Shown here: one piece after another, positions 1-8,499 of the stretch
Position numbering within the stretch: position 1 is the first letter of the stretch
Layout: every line of letters begins with the position of its first letter
DNA from: UBA8516 sp035455245
GTDB taxonomy: Archaea; Thermoproteota; Nitrososphaeria; Nitrososphaerales; Nitrosopumilaceae
Length of the DNA stretch: 64,000 nt
NCBI GenBank assembly: GCA_035455245.1
Contig: DATIFN010000010.1
Coordinates: forward strand, 278,525-342,524
Direction: 5' to 3'
Program-made: the position numbers and the translations under genes
The notes under the pieces: generated by a model
Seen by the model: the letters and a program-made list of their open reading frames with translations, nothing else
Told to the model about the DNA's origin: nothing
Databases searched by the model: none

Positions 1-1014
1 GTTGTTTACATTGGTTGTGGTGAAAGAGGAAATGAAATGACTGAAGTCCTTGTAGAATTTCCACATCTAAAGGATCCAAACACTGGAAGACCTTTGATGG
101 AAAGAACTGTCCTTGTTGCAAATACAAGTAACATGCCAGTGGCCGCGAGGGAAGCAAGTATCTACACGGGAGTTACAATTGCTGAATACTACAGAGACAT
201 GGGCAAACATGTCGTGCTGGTTGCAGATTCTACAAGTAGATGGGCAGAGGCTTTGCGAGAAATGAGTGGAAGACTTGAAGAAATGCCTGCAGAAGAAGGT
301 TATCCATCATACCTTGCATCAAGATTAGCGGAATTTTATGAAAGAGCAGGGCGTGTAAGTGCTCTTGGTAGTCCAGAAAGAGAGGGTTCTGTAACTCTCG
401 TCGGTGCCGTATCACCATCTGGTGGTGACTTTACAGAACCTGTAACAACTCATACAATTCGATTTATCAAGACTTTCTGGGCACTAGACGCACGACTTGC
501 ATATTCTAGACACTACCCATCAATCAACTGGATGAATAGTTATTCTGGCTATCTCTCTGATATAGCAAAGTGGTGGAGTGCAAATGTTAGTGATGAATGG
601 TTACATCTCAGAAATGAAGCATATTCGATTTTACAAAGAGAAGACACTCTCAAAGAAATCGTAAGATTGCTAGGACCAGAAGCTCTTCCGGATGAGGAAA
701 AACTCATCTTAGAAGTAGCAAGAATGATTAAGATAGGAATCTTGCAGCAAAACTCATTTGATAGTGTAGATACTTATTGCAGTCCTAAAAAACAACTTAA
801 GCTTCTAAAACTAATGGTTAATTTCTATAAAGGTGGTCAACGTGCCCTAAAAGAAGGCGCAACCCTTCCAGACATTCGTGCCATGTCGGTGATTAGTAAT
901 ATGTTGAAAGCAAGAATGGAAGTTCCCGACGATCAAATCGCAAAGCTCGATCAAATTGATTCAATGATGGATGAACAATTCAAAAATATAATGGGAGTGA
1001 AAGTTGCAAGTTGA
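1..1014 (+). CDS. atpA: A-type ATP synthase catalytic subunit A, C-terminal part
   Basis: Catalytic nucleotide-binding subunit of the archaeal A1Ao ATP synthase, which makes ATP from ion flow at the membrane. The reading frame is open from base 1, so the gene begins upstream of the window and the P-loop lies outside. The visible part starts just before the conserved GERGNEM segment holding the catalytic glutamate. It continues through ADSTSRWAEALRE, the GYPSYLASRLAEFYERAG block and the helical C-terminal domain, about 337 residues of an expected 580-600. Its stop overlaps the TTG start of subunit B by four bases, indicating translational coupling. Recognition is secure; only the N-terminus is missing. 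Confidence 0.97.
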   Translation, partial: VVYIGCGERGNEMTEVLVEFPHLKDPNTGRPLMERTVLVANTSNMPVAAREASIYTGVTIAEYYRDMGKHVVLVADSTSRWAEALREMSGRLEEMPAEEGYPSYLASRLAEFYERAGRVSALGSPEREGSVTLVGAVSPSGGDFTEPVTTHTIRFIKTFWALDARLAYSRHYPSINWMNSYSGYLSDIAKWWSANVSDEWLHLRNEAYSILQREDTLKEIVRLLGPEALPDEEKLILEVARMIKIGILQQNSFDSVDTYCSPKKQLKLLKLMVNFYKGGQRALKEGATLPDIRAMSVISNMLKARMEVPDDQIAKLDQIDSMMDEQFKNIMGVKVAS

Positions 1015-2396
1015 CATTGGAAGGCGGAATAGAATACAGCAAAATTGCAGAAATAAAAGGACCACTTGTTATTGTTGATGGAGTAGACAGAGCTTCATTC
1101 GACGAACTTGTAGAGATTCAGACAACAAGTGGAGAAAAAAGATTAGGAAAAGTTATGGAGGTTGGATTTGGAAAAGCTGTAGTTCAGGTTTTTGAGGGAA
1201 CAACAGGACTTTCAATTTCTGGAACAAAAGCAAAATTCATTGGAAAAACAATGACAATGCCAGTCTCCGCTGAAGTTCTTGGTAGGGTATTTGATGGACT
1301 TGGTAGACCAAATGATGGACTTCCTGATCCAATAGCTTCTAAATTTCTAGATATCAACGGTGAACCAATGAATCCAGAGCAAAGAGATTATCCTAAAGAC
1401 TTTATCCAAACTGGTGTTTCTGTCATAGATGGAATGTTGACACTAGTCAGAGGTCAGAAACTTCCAATATTTTCTGGTTCTGGAATGTCACACAACATTC
1501 TTGCTGCTCAGATTGCAAGACAGGCAACTGTAATTGGAAGTGGTGAAGAATTTGCCGTGGTCTTTGCAGCAATTGGAGTACAATACAGTGAAGCACAATA
1601 CTTTAAGCGAAGTCTTGAAGAATCAGGTGCTCTCAAAAGAAGTGTACTTTTTCTTAATCTAGCTGATGACCCTGCAATTGAACGAATTATTACCCCTCGT
1701 GTGGCACTTACAGTAGCTGAATATCTTGCATATGATCTTGGCATGCATGTTCTTGTCATACTTACAGACATGACAAATTATGCCGAAGCTTTGCGTGAAA
1801 TCAGTGCAGCAAGAGAAGAGGTTCCTGGAAGAAAAGGATATCCAGGATATCTTTACACAGATCTCTCAACAATTTACGAGAGAGCAGGTAGACTACGTGA
1901 TAAAAAAGGAAGCGTGACACAAATGCCAATACTTAGTATGCCAGCTGATGATATCACACATCCAATTCCTGATCTTACCGGCTATATCACAGAAGGACAG
2001 ATTGTTTTAGGTAGAGATTTGTTTAGAAAAGGAATCTATCCACCAGTTAATGTTTTGATGAGTCTTAGTAGAATCATGAAAGATGGTGTCGGTGAAGGAA
2101 AAACACGGGCAGATCACATGGAGATTGCGAATCAAATGTACGATGCTTATTCAAGAGCACAAGAAGTAAGAGCACTTTCTGAAATCGTAGGAAAAGCAGG
2201 ACTTACTGGGGTTGATATAAAATACATGGATGTAGGAGATGCATTTGAACAAAATGTTTTGTCACAAGGTGTTGATGAAAACAGAGTTCTTGAAGAAACA
2301 CTTGGATTGGAATGGAAGACAGCCTCTATCCTACCAAAAGGCGAACTCACCAAAGTCAAAGATAAGTTTATTGATCAATATTACAAGGCGAGCTAA
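1011..2396 (+). CDS. atpB: A-type ATP synthase subunit B
   Basis: Non-catalytic nucleotide-binding subunit that alternates with subunit A in the A1 hexamer. The protein is 461 residues, the normal length. It has an N-terminal beta-barrel, then SGSGMSHNILAAQIARQA in place of a true P-loop, as expected for the non-catalytic subunit, then LTDMTNYAEALREISAAREEVPGRKGYPGYLYTDL and a helical C-terminus. It starts with TTG in a TTGA overlap with the subunit A stop. Subunit D follows with no gap, so A-B-D form one transcription unit. Confidence 0.97.
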   Translation: MTLEGGIEYSKIAEIKGPLVIVDGVDRASFDELVEIQTTSGEKRLGKVMEVGFGKAVVQVFEGTTGLSISGTKAKFIGKTMTMPVSAEVLGRVFDGLGRPNDGLPDPIASKFLDINGEPMNPEQRDYPKDFIQTGVSVIDGMLTLVRGQKLPIFSGSGMSHNILAAQIARQATVIGSGEEFAVVFAAIGVQYSEAQYFKRSLEESGALKRSVLFLNLADDPAIERIITPRVALTVAEYLAYDLGMHVLVILTDMTNYAEALREISAAREEVPGRKGYPGYLYTDLSTIYERAGRLRDKKGSVTQMPILSMPADDITHPIPDLTGYITEGQIVLGRDLFRKGIYPPVNVLMSLSRIMKDGVGEGKTRADHMEIANQMYDAYSRAQEVRALSEIVGKAGLTGVDIKYMDVGDAFEQNVLSQGVDENRVLEETLGLEWKTASILPKGELTKVKDKFIDQYYKAS

Positions 2397-3032
2397 ATGT
2401 CCTTTGGACAGAACGTCACTGCAACAAAAATAGAGCTTCTCAAGTACAAACGTTCAAGTCAAGTGGCAAAGATGGTACAAAAAATTCTTGATGACAAGCG
2501 AGAAGTTTTACTAAAAAGAATTGATGAGATGATAAACGAAGCAACAAAAGCTAGAGGGGATATTTGGAACCCACTTCAGGATATATACAGATCCGTTAAC
2601 GATGCATATCTTTCGTTAGGTACAAACACTGTTGACTCTGTTGCACAATCTACACCTGCAGTAATGCAAGTAGAGGTAACTGTCAAGCGTGTAGTAGATG
2701 TATCAATTCCTGCTCTTACAGTAAAAGAAACTGACACAAAATCAATGCCTTATGGTTTTGCTGATACAAATGCATCAATTGACAGAGCAGCGAAACAAAT
2801 CAAAACAATGCTTTCACAAATCTGTAAGGCAGCTGAATATGAAAATGCAATCTTCAGCCTTGCAAAGGCATTAGAAAAAACTCAAAAATTACTTAACGCA
2901 CTTGAAAATGTAATTATTCCACAATACCAGCTTAGAATAAAATTTATTCTTTCTACACTTGAAGAAAGGGAACGAGAAGAATTCGCAAGGTTAAAAAAAG
3001 TCAAAGCTGTCATTGAGAAGAGAAAGACATAA
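2397..3032 (+). CDS. atpD: A-type ATP synthase subunit D
   Basis: Central-stalk subunit that transmits rotation between the membrane ring and the A1 head. The 211-residue length, the N-terminal segment (ATKIELLKYKRSSQVAKMVQKILDDKR) and the long C-terminal coiled coil (LRIKFILSTLEEREREEFARLKKVKAVIEKR) fit the V/A-type D family. The ATG follows the subunit B stop directly. The TAA shares its last base with the ATG of the next small gene. No anomaly seen. Confidence 0.95.
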   Translation: MSFGQNVTATKIELLKYKRSSQVAKMVQKILDDKREVLLKRIDEMINEATKARGDIWNPLQDIYRSVNDAYLSLGTNTVDSVAQSTPAVMQVEVTVKRVVDVSIPALTVKETDTKSMPYGFADTNASIDRAAKQIKTMLSQICKAAEYENAIFSLAKALEKTQKLLNALENVIIPQYQLRIKFILSTLEEREREEFARLKKVKAVIEKRKT

Positions 3033-3163
3033 TGGCAAAAGAAGATATCAAAAAATTACTTGAAAGTGCGAAGGAAAAAATGGAGAACGATGAAGAATCT
3101 TTTATCAAAACAATTCAGGACGATCTTAAAACCTTCAAGAAAAAGACACTTGATAAAATTTAA
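3032..3163 (+). CDS. 43-residue charged helical protein in the ATP synthase operon
   Basis: A short frame whose ATG overlaps the last base of the atpD stop and which ends 48 bases before atpK. The 43-residue product (MAKEDIKKLLESAKEKMEND... ending KKTLDKI) is rich in Lys and Glu, has no Cys and no membrane segment, and should form one or two amphipathic helices. The one-base overlap, the clean ATG and its place between D and K argue that it is translated. I do not recognise a family. It could be a small stalk or assembly factor, but no function can be assigned. Confidence 0.6.
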   Translation: MAKEDIKKLLESAKEKMENDEESFIKTIQDDLKTFKKKTLDKI

Positions 3164-3182
3164 TAAATTATTTATATCATGA

Positions 3183-3190
3183 TTTAAATA
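3183..3190 (+). promoter_or_regulatory. TATA-like element before atpK
   Basis: TTTAAATA, within a longer palindromic ATTTAAATAT, sits about 25 bases before the TTG start of atpK, the spacing of an archaeal TATA box to a leaderless start. A GGAG at 3202-3205 could also serve as a ribosome binding site on readthrough transcripts. A separate promoter would suit the ring subunit, which is needed in many copies per enzyme. Confidence 0.45.
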
Positions 3191-3211
3191 TAGCATGAGA
3201 AGGAGCCAATA

Positions 3212-3523
3212 TTGAGAATGAAATCTGCAGTTTACATGATTCTTGCTGTATTAACTATATCGATTTCCGGATTGACAGGTCTTGCATATGCTGCCGATGT
3301 CACTGATGTCGCAGGAGGATCGACTAAGCTTATTGGTGCGGGTCTTGCATTTGGCCTTGCTGCTCTTGGTGCAGGTGTAGGGTTAGGTTATGTAGGTTCA
3401 GCTGGTCTTGCTGTAATTAGTGAAAACCCAGCTCTTCAATCTAAAGTATTCATCTTTGTGGGTATGGTCGAATCAATTGCAATTTACGGTATAGTCATGA
3501 TGTTCATCATACTAGGACAATAA
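3212..3523 (+). CDS. atpK: A-type ATP synthase ring subunit K (c subunit)
   Basis: Membrane rotor proteolipid that carries the translocated ion. The 103-residue product starts with a signal-like segment ending near TGLAYA, followed by one two-helix hairpin: a glycine-rich helix (LIGAGLAFGLAALGAGVGLGY) and a second helix with the ion-binding glutamate in GMVESIAIYG. This is a single-hairpin c subunit, not a duplicated one. TTG at 3212 lies six bases after GGAG; ATG at 3218 is the alternative start. The leader-like N-terminus suggests processing or an extra helix. It ends the operon. Confidence 0.92.
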   Translation: MRMKSAVYMILAVLTISISGLTGLAYAADVTDVAGGSTKLIGAGLAFGLAALGAGVGLGYVGSAGLAVISENPALQSKVFIFVGMVESIAIYGIVMMFIILGQ

Positions 3524-3524
3524 A

Positions 3525-3986
3525 CTAATAATATTTCAACTCGTTAACATCTAAAATTCTCGTACAATATCTGCATCTTAGAACAAGCCCTGTTTTGTCT
3601 ACAACATCCATTATCGATTCAATGTCTTCACCACTATTTGTTATACAATCGGGATTCGAACATCTGAAAATTCTTTCAATCTCGTTTGGCAAAGTAACAC
3701 GCCTTTTTTCAACTAACTTGTAGTCTTTGATTATATTGACGGTAGCTTTTGGTGCAATTAATGCCAGTTTGTTTGTGTCGTCGTCTTTTAGAAATCTATT
3801 CTCTACCTTTATGATATCTTTTTTTGACACCTTTGCACTTGGAACATTTAGTGCTATTGTAATTACGTTTCCATCCTTCCCGTCTATTTCAAGTGCGTTT
3901 AAAACTTTGAGGCCCTTGCCAGCTTCTATATGATCAATTACGGTTCCATTCTTGATTCGCCTAACAATAAGATCAGACTCTGACAT
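3525..3986 (-). CDS. pyrI: Aspartate carbamoyltransferase regulatory chain
   Basis: Allosteric, zinc-binding partner of PyrB in pyrimidine synthesis. It has the nucleotide-binding domain (LIVRRIKNGTVIDHIEAGKGLKVLNAL) and a C-terminal zinc domain with four cysteines (FRCSNPDC and LRCRYC). I chose the ATG at 3986, giving MSESDLIVRR and 153 residues, the usual length. A TATA-like run at 4011-4018 (minus strand) then lies 25-32 bases upstream, as for a leaderless mRNA. In-frame starts at 4010 and 4049 exist but would run into the divergent pyrB promoter. Confidence 0.95.
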   Translation of the reverse strand: MSESDLIVRRIKNGTVIDHIEAGKGLKVLNALEIDGKDGNVITIALNVPSAKVSKKDIIKVENRFLKDDDTNKLALIAPKATVNIIKDYKLVEKRRVTLPNEIERIFRCSNPDCITNSGEDIESIMDVVDKTGLVLRCRYCTRILDVNELKYY

Positions 3987-3994
3987 TGGAATAC

Positions 3995-4020
3995 TTTGTA
4001 TAGTACTCATATATATTATT
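3995..4020. promoter_or_regulatory. Divergent pyrI/pyrB promoter region
   Basis: Between the divergent pyr genes, TTTGTATAGT (3995-4004, plus strand) lies about 25-34 bases before the pyrB ATG. TAATATATA (4011-4019 read on the minus strand) lies about 25 bases before the chosen pyrI start. The two promoters are therefore almost back to back. No strong palindrome that would mark an operator was seen. Confidence 0.45.
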
Positions 4021-4028
4021 GAACTGGA

Positions 4029-4961
4029 ATGAGCAATTCTTTTTTCCAAAAAGACATTGTCTCAATACGTGATTTTGATAAACAAAAATTTGAAACCATT
4101 TTTGATGCTACTGATAAAATAATTATGATGAATCCAAATGAGAGACGTGAGCTTGGACGAGGGAAAACATTAGGATATCTTTTCTTTGAACCAAGCACTC
4201 GAACAAGGCTTAGCTTTGAGGCTGCAATGGCATCACTAGGTGGGACATCTATAGGAATTGCCGATGCCTCTTCATCTTCAGCAAAAAAAGGCGAGAGTCT
4301 TGCTGATACTGTAAAGATAATGTCACTTTATTCAGATGTCCTTGTTTTAAGACATCCACTTGATGGCTCAAGTAGATTTGCAGCTGAGGTTTCTACAAAA
4401 CCGATGATAAATGCAGGCAGTGGAACAGAAGAACATCCGACGCAAGCCATTCTTGATCTTTATACGATGAGAAAAGAAAAAAAGAAAATTGATGGCCTGA
4501 AAATAGCAATAGTTGGTGATCTGAAATATGGTAGAACAGTTTATTCTCTACTATATGCACTTGGTAATTACAAGGTAGATGTACACCTTATTTCACCCCA
4601 CGCACTAAAGATTAGGGCTGATTCTACCTATGAAATCAAAAAACGATTATCGTATACAGAATCAATTAATCTAGAGGAAAATCTTGACGAATTTGATGTA
4701 ATATATGTAACAAGAATTCAAAAAGAAAGATTTGCAGATGTGGAAGAATATAACAAAGTAAAAGGAAGCTACAAAATTGGTCCTGAAATAATAAAGAAAA
4801 TGAAAGAAGACGCCATCATAATGCATCCACTGCCACGTGTTGACGAAATTTCACCAGAAGTTGATTCAACAAAACATGCAAAATACTTCAAACAAGCAGA
4901 ATATGGTAAGGATACACGTGCAGCACTTCTTGCTCTAATATTGAATGAGAAAGGGTTCTAG
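4029..4961 (+). CDS. pyrB: Aspartate carbamoyltransferase catalytic chain
   Basis: Condenses carbamoyl phosphate and aspartate in the first committed step of pyrimidine synthesis. The protein is 310 residues, typical for the family. It shows the carbamoyl-phosphate motif FEPSTRTR (residues 53-60), SSAKKGESLADT, the EHPTQAILDLYT segment and MHPLPRVDEI near the C-terminus. It is divergent from pyrI, so the two holoenzyme chains share one intergenic region. Its end abuts the convergent gene at 4962. Confidence 0.97.
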   Translation: MSNSFFQKDIVSIRDFDKQKFETIFDATDKIIMMNPNERRELGRGKTLGYLFFEPSTRTRLSFEAAMASLGGTSIGIADASSSSAKKGESLADTVKIMSLYSDVLVLRHPLDGSSRFAAEVSTKPMINAGSGTEEHPTQAILDLYTMRKEKKKIDGLKIAIVGDLKYGRTVYSLLYALGNYKVDVHLISPHALKIRADSTYEIKKRLSYTESINLEENLDEFDVIYVTRIQKERFADVEEYNKVKGSYKIGPEIIKKMKEDAIIMHPLPRVDEISPEVDSTKHAKYFKQAEYGKDTRAALLALILNEKGF

Positions 4962-6326
4962 TTATCGAAGCAAAATTGATGAGTGTCTTTTCAATATAAT
5001 CATAAAACTCATTGTAAGTAAAAAAATCAAAATCACAAGTGGACCAAACTCTGGAGCAACAACTATGGCAAATTGTGTTGACTCTGACGTACCTGCAATT
5101 TTCTCAAATCTGATGATAATAGGACCTGCTTGATCCTCTGAGAAAATATAATCTTCAAAATCACCTCCAATCACTGCTTTACCAGAAGTTCGGTGAATTT
5201 CTTTTCCATTTTGTAGTAAAACAAAATCATACACTGAATTTTGTTTTGTTTCAAGTGTAATGGGATCTCTTATTGTAAATATGAACTTGGTTTGTTGGTT
5301 TGGTTGTATGACTGGTGGATCCCATGAAAGGTCAACTTGGAATTGTTCATTTTTGGTTTTTGCACTAAGTGGAAATTTAATTTCATCACTGGCAACAAGT
5401 TTAAACTTCATGTAATTTGGCAGCTCACCAGTTTTTTTTTGCATATCTCTTAGTACTCTAAGATGATCCTGTAAAATTATAAAATGGACTATTCTTCCAT
5501 CTTCTACGGAATAGTCATCTACTGAAATTGATGATTTGAATAAATCAATTCCATTTACTTGTCCAGTATAGCTGTTAGCCAGGAGATCTGTAAAATTTTT
5601 TGGAAATAGAATTTCCTCATGTACATAAGGGATTTGACTAATGTTTTGTTCACTCCAATCAAATGGCATTTCAAAGGATATGATATTCTCGGTGGGATTA
5701 TATTCAAAATTTGTGATGATGTCATAATATGATCTTACTTTAAATTTCACATCTTGACCTTCTTTTGTTTTTTGGTCATAATACGTAGTTTGACCAATAC
5801 TGATGTATGCATCATATTTTATCGGCTCATCTAGTATGTTGTCTGGCTCATCTATGGTACGAATTGCTATCTCTAAATGGTATAAACCACCAGAATTGAA
5901 GATAGGTCCTCTTAATTCAATTGGTTTTGTATCTGTTGCAGTCCAACCTCCAAGCAAAGGTTCTTTTTCACCGATAATTTGGATTTCACCCTCACTCGTT
6001 GGATATACTTTGATTGTTAAATCTCCATTTTGGGTAAAGAAAAAATTTCTAAAAATCATTTCATCTTTATAGTTTAGTCCTATTAGAAAATTTACATTTT
6101 TAATATTTTCTCCTGTTTTGGAATCAAAAGCCCTTATCTTGATCTGTTTATCAATACTAACATCATCATAAAATGCAGGAAGCATTTCTGCCGTAATTGT
6201 AATGTCACGTCCCTGATAGTTCACAGGTGGAGGAGTGTCAATACTAAGACCGTGACCAAATACTTGCGTTATTGTTGGCATGGTTATCAATAAAACAAAA
6301 AACAAAGTTAAAATTTTATGATTCAA
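4962..6326 (-). CDS. Secreted surface protein with C-terminal PEFG anchor
   Basis: A 454-residue exported protein of unknown function. Residues 1-24 look like a signal peptide; if it is cut after VFG, the mature protein begins with His. A long beta-rich ectodomain follows, then APEFG (PEFG at 425-428), one membrane helix and a short basic tail. This is the PEFG-CTERM sorting arrangement known from thaumarchaea. The block EPLLGGWTATDTKPIELRGP...GGLYHLEI closely matches the protein at 16077-17705, so the two are paralogues. The start is TTG, with TTATATT at about 6348-6355 placed for a leaderless mRNA. Confidence 0.75.
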   Translation of the reverse strand: MNHKILTLFFVLLITMPTITQVFGHGLSIDTPPPVNYQGRDITITAEMLPAFYDDVSIDKQIKIRAFDSKTGENIKNVNFLIGLNYKDEMIFRNFFFTQNGDLTIKVYPTSEGEIQIIGEKEPLLGGWTATDTKPIELRGPIFNSGGLYHLEIAIRTIDEPDNILDEPIKYDAYISIGQTTYYDQKTKEGQDVKFKVRSYYDIITNFEYNPTENIISFEMPFDWSEQNISQIPYVHEEILFPKNFTDLLANSYTGQVNGIDLFKSSISVDDYSVEDGRIVHFIILQDHLRVLRDMQKKTGELPNYMKFKLVASDEIKFPLSAKTKNEQFQVDLSWDPPVIQPNQQTKFIFTIRDPITLETKQNSVYDFVLLQNGKEIHRTSGKAVIGGDFEDYIFSEDQAGPIIIRFEKIAGTSESTQFAIVVAPEFGPLVILIFLLTMSFMIILKRHSSILLR

Positions 6327-6384
6327 TGGTAATTTTCTCCCTGCTCTGAATATAAGTTTCTGTTATGTAATTAACACAGATTAT

Positions 6385-6768
6385 CTATGTTATGACAAGT
6401 TTAACATGATCCATTTTTCTATTGGTTTTGAAATCTTTCGTCATTCCATCCACTTTCTCAGCTTCACCATGCAACAAAAATAATTCCATGCATTTGTTCC
6501 CCTCTATCTTACTATGCAAATGGGTACCAATCAATTCTTCATGATTATGCTTTATTCCTGTAACTATTTGCTCTGACTCTTCATCATGGATGATCATAAG
6601 TATGGCATGAATCAGGCCAGAAAGATTACTTCTTTGTTTTTCCTCGGCAATCAAATTTCTAATCCCTGCACGTATAATTTCAGATCTCCCTGAAAATCCC
6701 ATGGATTTTTGCAGCTTGTCAATTTCAGAAAGAATTTCATCGTTTAAGGATATTGAAACAATTGGCAT
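6385..6768 (-). CDS. NikR-like ribbon-helix-helix metal regulator
   Basis: A 127-residue metal-responsive repressor type. Residues 1-45 form a ribbon-helix-helix DNA-binding domain (VSISLNDEILSEIDKL...GRSEIIRAGIRNLI). The C-terminal ACT-like domain keeps the metal-site pattern: H74, H76, H83, H85 and C93 (KHNHEE, THLHSK, NKCMELFLLHG). The gene is divergent from a metal ABC importer and probably controls it. NikR proteins classically sense nickel, but the importer looks zinc/manganese type, so the metal sensed is open. The family call is firm, the ligand is not. Confidence 0.85.
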   Translation of the reverse strand: MPIVSISLNDEILSEIDKLQKSMGFSGRSEIIRAGIRNLIAEEKQRSNLSGLIHAILMIIHDEESEQIVTGIKHNHEELIGTHLHSKIEGNKCMELFLLHGEAEKVDGMTKDFKTNRKMDHVKLVIT

Positions 6769-6810
6769 GCCTAGTATATTATTAAGTATTTTATAAGTTT
6801 AGTAGTAAAT

Positions 6811-6840
6811 ATTATTAATAATTCTTAGATTTATTAATAA
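6811..6840. promoter_or_regulatory. Tandem palindromes, likely operator of the metal importer
   Basis: TTATTAATAA, a perfect 10-base palindrome, occurs at 6812-6821 and again at 6831-6840, 19 bases apart. A degenerate third copy, TTATTAAGTA, is at 6779-6788. The second copy is about 25 bases before the importer start at 6859, so it overlaps the expected TATA box. Placement between a NikR-like regulator and the importer makes an operator plausible. AT-rich sequence makes chance palindromes more likely. Confidence 0.5.
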
Positions 6841-6858
6841 CCTTGAAGATCATTTCGT

Positions 6859-7776
6859 ATGAATAATGACACTCGGGTAGCAATCCTGGCCATATCGATA
6901 ATAATCCCGCTTTCCGCACTCTTGCTCTGGTTTTCGGAACATAACAATGCTACTGGTTTTGCAGAAAAACGTCAGCTAAAAGTCCTTGCATCATTTTATC
7001 CTCTCTATGAATTTACAAAAATAATTGGTGGCGAAAAAATTAATGTTTCTACAATTATCCCTCCTGGAATAGAACCTCATGATTGGGAACCATCAATTCA
7101 GGATCTTCAAAAAATGCAAACCTCTGATATGATAGTGATAAATGGAGTTGGTCTTGAACCTTGGATTACAAAACTAGTTTCAGTTAATCCTGATATTTTG
7201 ATCGTTGATACTAGTACTGGAATATCATTATTAGAAAAAAATAAACTTGTTTTTAGTAATCAAATCCAAGATGATCCACATATTTGGCTTGATCCCGTTT
7301 TAGCTAAAAAACAAATTCAAAGCATAACAAACGGTTTGATCAAAATTGATCCTCAAAACGCTGAATATTACCAAGAGAATGCTAAAGCCTATAATACTAA
7401 ATTAGATTTACTTGACAACAAAATAAGAAATGAACTTTCTATTTGTGTAAAAAAAGACTTTCTTGCATTCCATGATGCATTTTCTTATTTTGCAAAAGAA
7501 TATGGCCTTAATCAAAATACGATAATTGGGATTAATCCAAATGAGGAACCAACAGCAGTAATACTTCAACAAATTATTCAAAAATCAAAAAATCTAAACT
7601 TACATGTTATTTTTACCGAAGAAGCAGTAAACCCAAGGGTATCTGAAGTCATTGCTAATGAGATAGGAGCCCATGTTTTGATTTTAAGTCCAATAGAGGT
7701 CTATGAGAAAAATTCTGATTATATAAAAAGAATGGAACAAAATCTGTCAAACCTCAAAGAGGAATTATGCTCATGA
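6859..7776 (+). CDS. Metal ABC importer, substrate-binding protein (ZnuA/TroA type)
   Basis: Extracytoplasmic metal receptor of cluster A-I. The 305-residue protein has an N-terminal membrane anchor (residues 7-25) and no lipobox cysteine. Metal-ligand histidines appear in GIEPHDWEPS, DDPHIWLDP and AFHDAFSYFAKEYG. The position that usually carries a ligand aspartate (LDPL) reads ILSPIE here, so the fourth ligand may be missing or replaced. It lacks the His-rich loop of many zinc receptors. It is followed by overlapping ATPase and permease genes. Zinc is the likeliest substrate; manganese or nickel is possible. Confidence 0.88.
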   Translation: MNNDTRVAILAISIIIPLSALLLWFSEHNNATGFAEKRQLKVLASFYPLYEFTKIIGGEKINVSTIIPPGIEPHDWEPSIQDLQKMQTSDMIVINGVGLEPWITKLVSVNPDILIVDTSTGISLLEKNKLVFSNQIQDDPHIWLDPVLAKKQIQSITNGLIKIDPQNAEYYQENAKAYNTKLDLLDNKIRNELSICVKKDFLAFHDAFSYFAKEYGLNQNTIIGINPNEEPTAVILQQIIQKSKNLNLHVIFTEEAVNPRVSEVIANEIGAHVLILSPIEVYEKNSDYIKRMEQNLSNLKEELCS

Positions 7777-8498
7777 AAGTGGTAGAAATTGAAAATCTTA
7801 CAGTTGATTATCAGGGTATCTTAGCATTGGATAAGGTAAACCTTTCAGTAGAATCAAAAGATTTTTTGGGAATAATCGGTCCAAATGGTGCAGGCAAAAC
7901 CACACTTTTTGGTTGTATGCTTGGTCTTTTGAACAACTACAAAGGTGAAATCCGGTTTTTTGATACAAACATAAGAAAATCAAAACAATATCTTCAACAA
8001 ATTGGATATGTACCACAGAAGCCTGTCTTTGAAAAAAATTTTCCAGCCACAATATCTGAAGTTGTTGGAATGGGTCTAACAAAAAATTCAAAAAAAGATG
8101 TGATAGATAAAGTTTTACAGAAAGTTTGGCTACATGAGCTCAGCCATAGAAGAATTGGTGATCTATCTGGAGGCCAACAACAGCGAGTCTTTATTGCAAA
8201 AGCTCTTGTGAACGATCCACAAATACTAATCCTTGACGAACCCGTCACTGGGATTGATTCACAAAGTAAGGAATTATTTTATCAAATTTTGCAAGATCTA
8301 AATCAGAAAGAAAATATTACAATAATTTGGTCATCACATGATCTAGACGCAGTAGCCAAACTTGCATCAAAAGTTGCTTGTCTTAACAGAACCCTGTTCT
8401 TTCATGGTATATCTGAAGATTTCTTCCATAATGAAGATCTACTAAAAATGTATTCAGAATCATCGATGCAATTGCATATGCATCACCACGAGGATTAG
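7773..8498 (+). CDS. Metal ABC importer, ATPase subunit
   Basis: Energises the importer. It has Walker A (GPNGAGKTT), the Q-loop region GYVPQKP, the signature LSGGQQQR, Walker B (LILDEP) and the H-loop (SSHDLDAV). The C-terminus ends in a short His-rich tail (MHMHHHED) that might bind metal. ATG at 7773 forms an ATGA overlap with the receptor stop; ATG at 7767 is an in-frame alternative. The permease starts one base after its stop. Confidence 0.93.
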   Translation: MKVVEIENLTVDYQGILALDKVNLSVESKDFLGIIGPNGAGKTTLFGCMLGLLNNYKGEIRFFDTNIRKSKQYLQQIGYVPQKPVFEKNFPATISEVVGMGLTKNSKKDVIDKVLQKVWLHELSHRRIGDLSGGQQQRVFIAKALVNDPQILILDEPVTGIDSQSKELFYQILQDLNQKENITIIWSSHDLDAVAKLASKVACLNRTLFFHGISEDFFHNEDLLKMYSESSMQLHMHHHED

Positions 8499-8499
8499 T

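Noticed and set aside
1508..2359. Antisense frames within atpB
   Set aside because: They are short, lack starts with promoter support and fall inside a strongly conserved coding gene.
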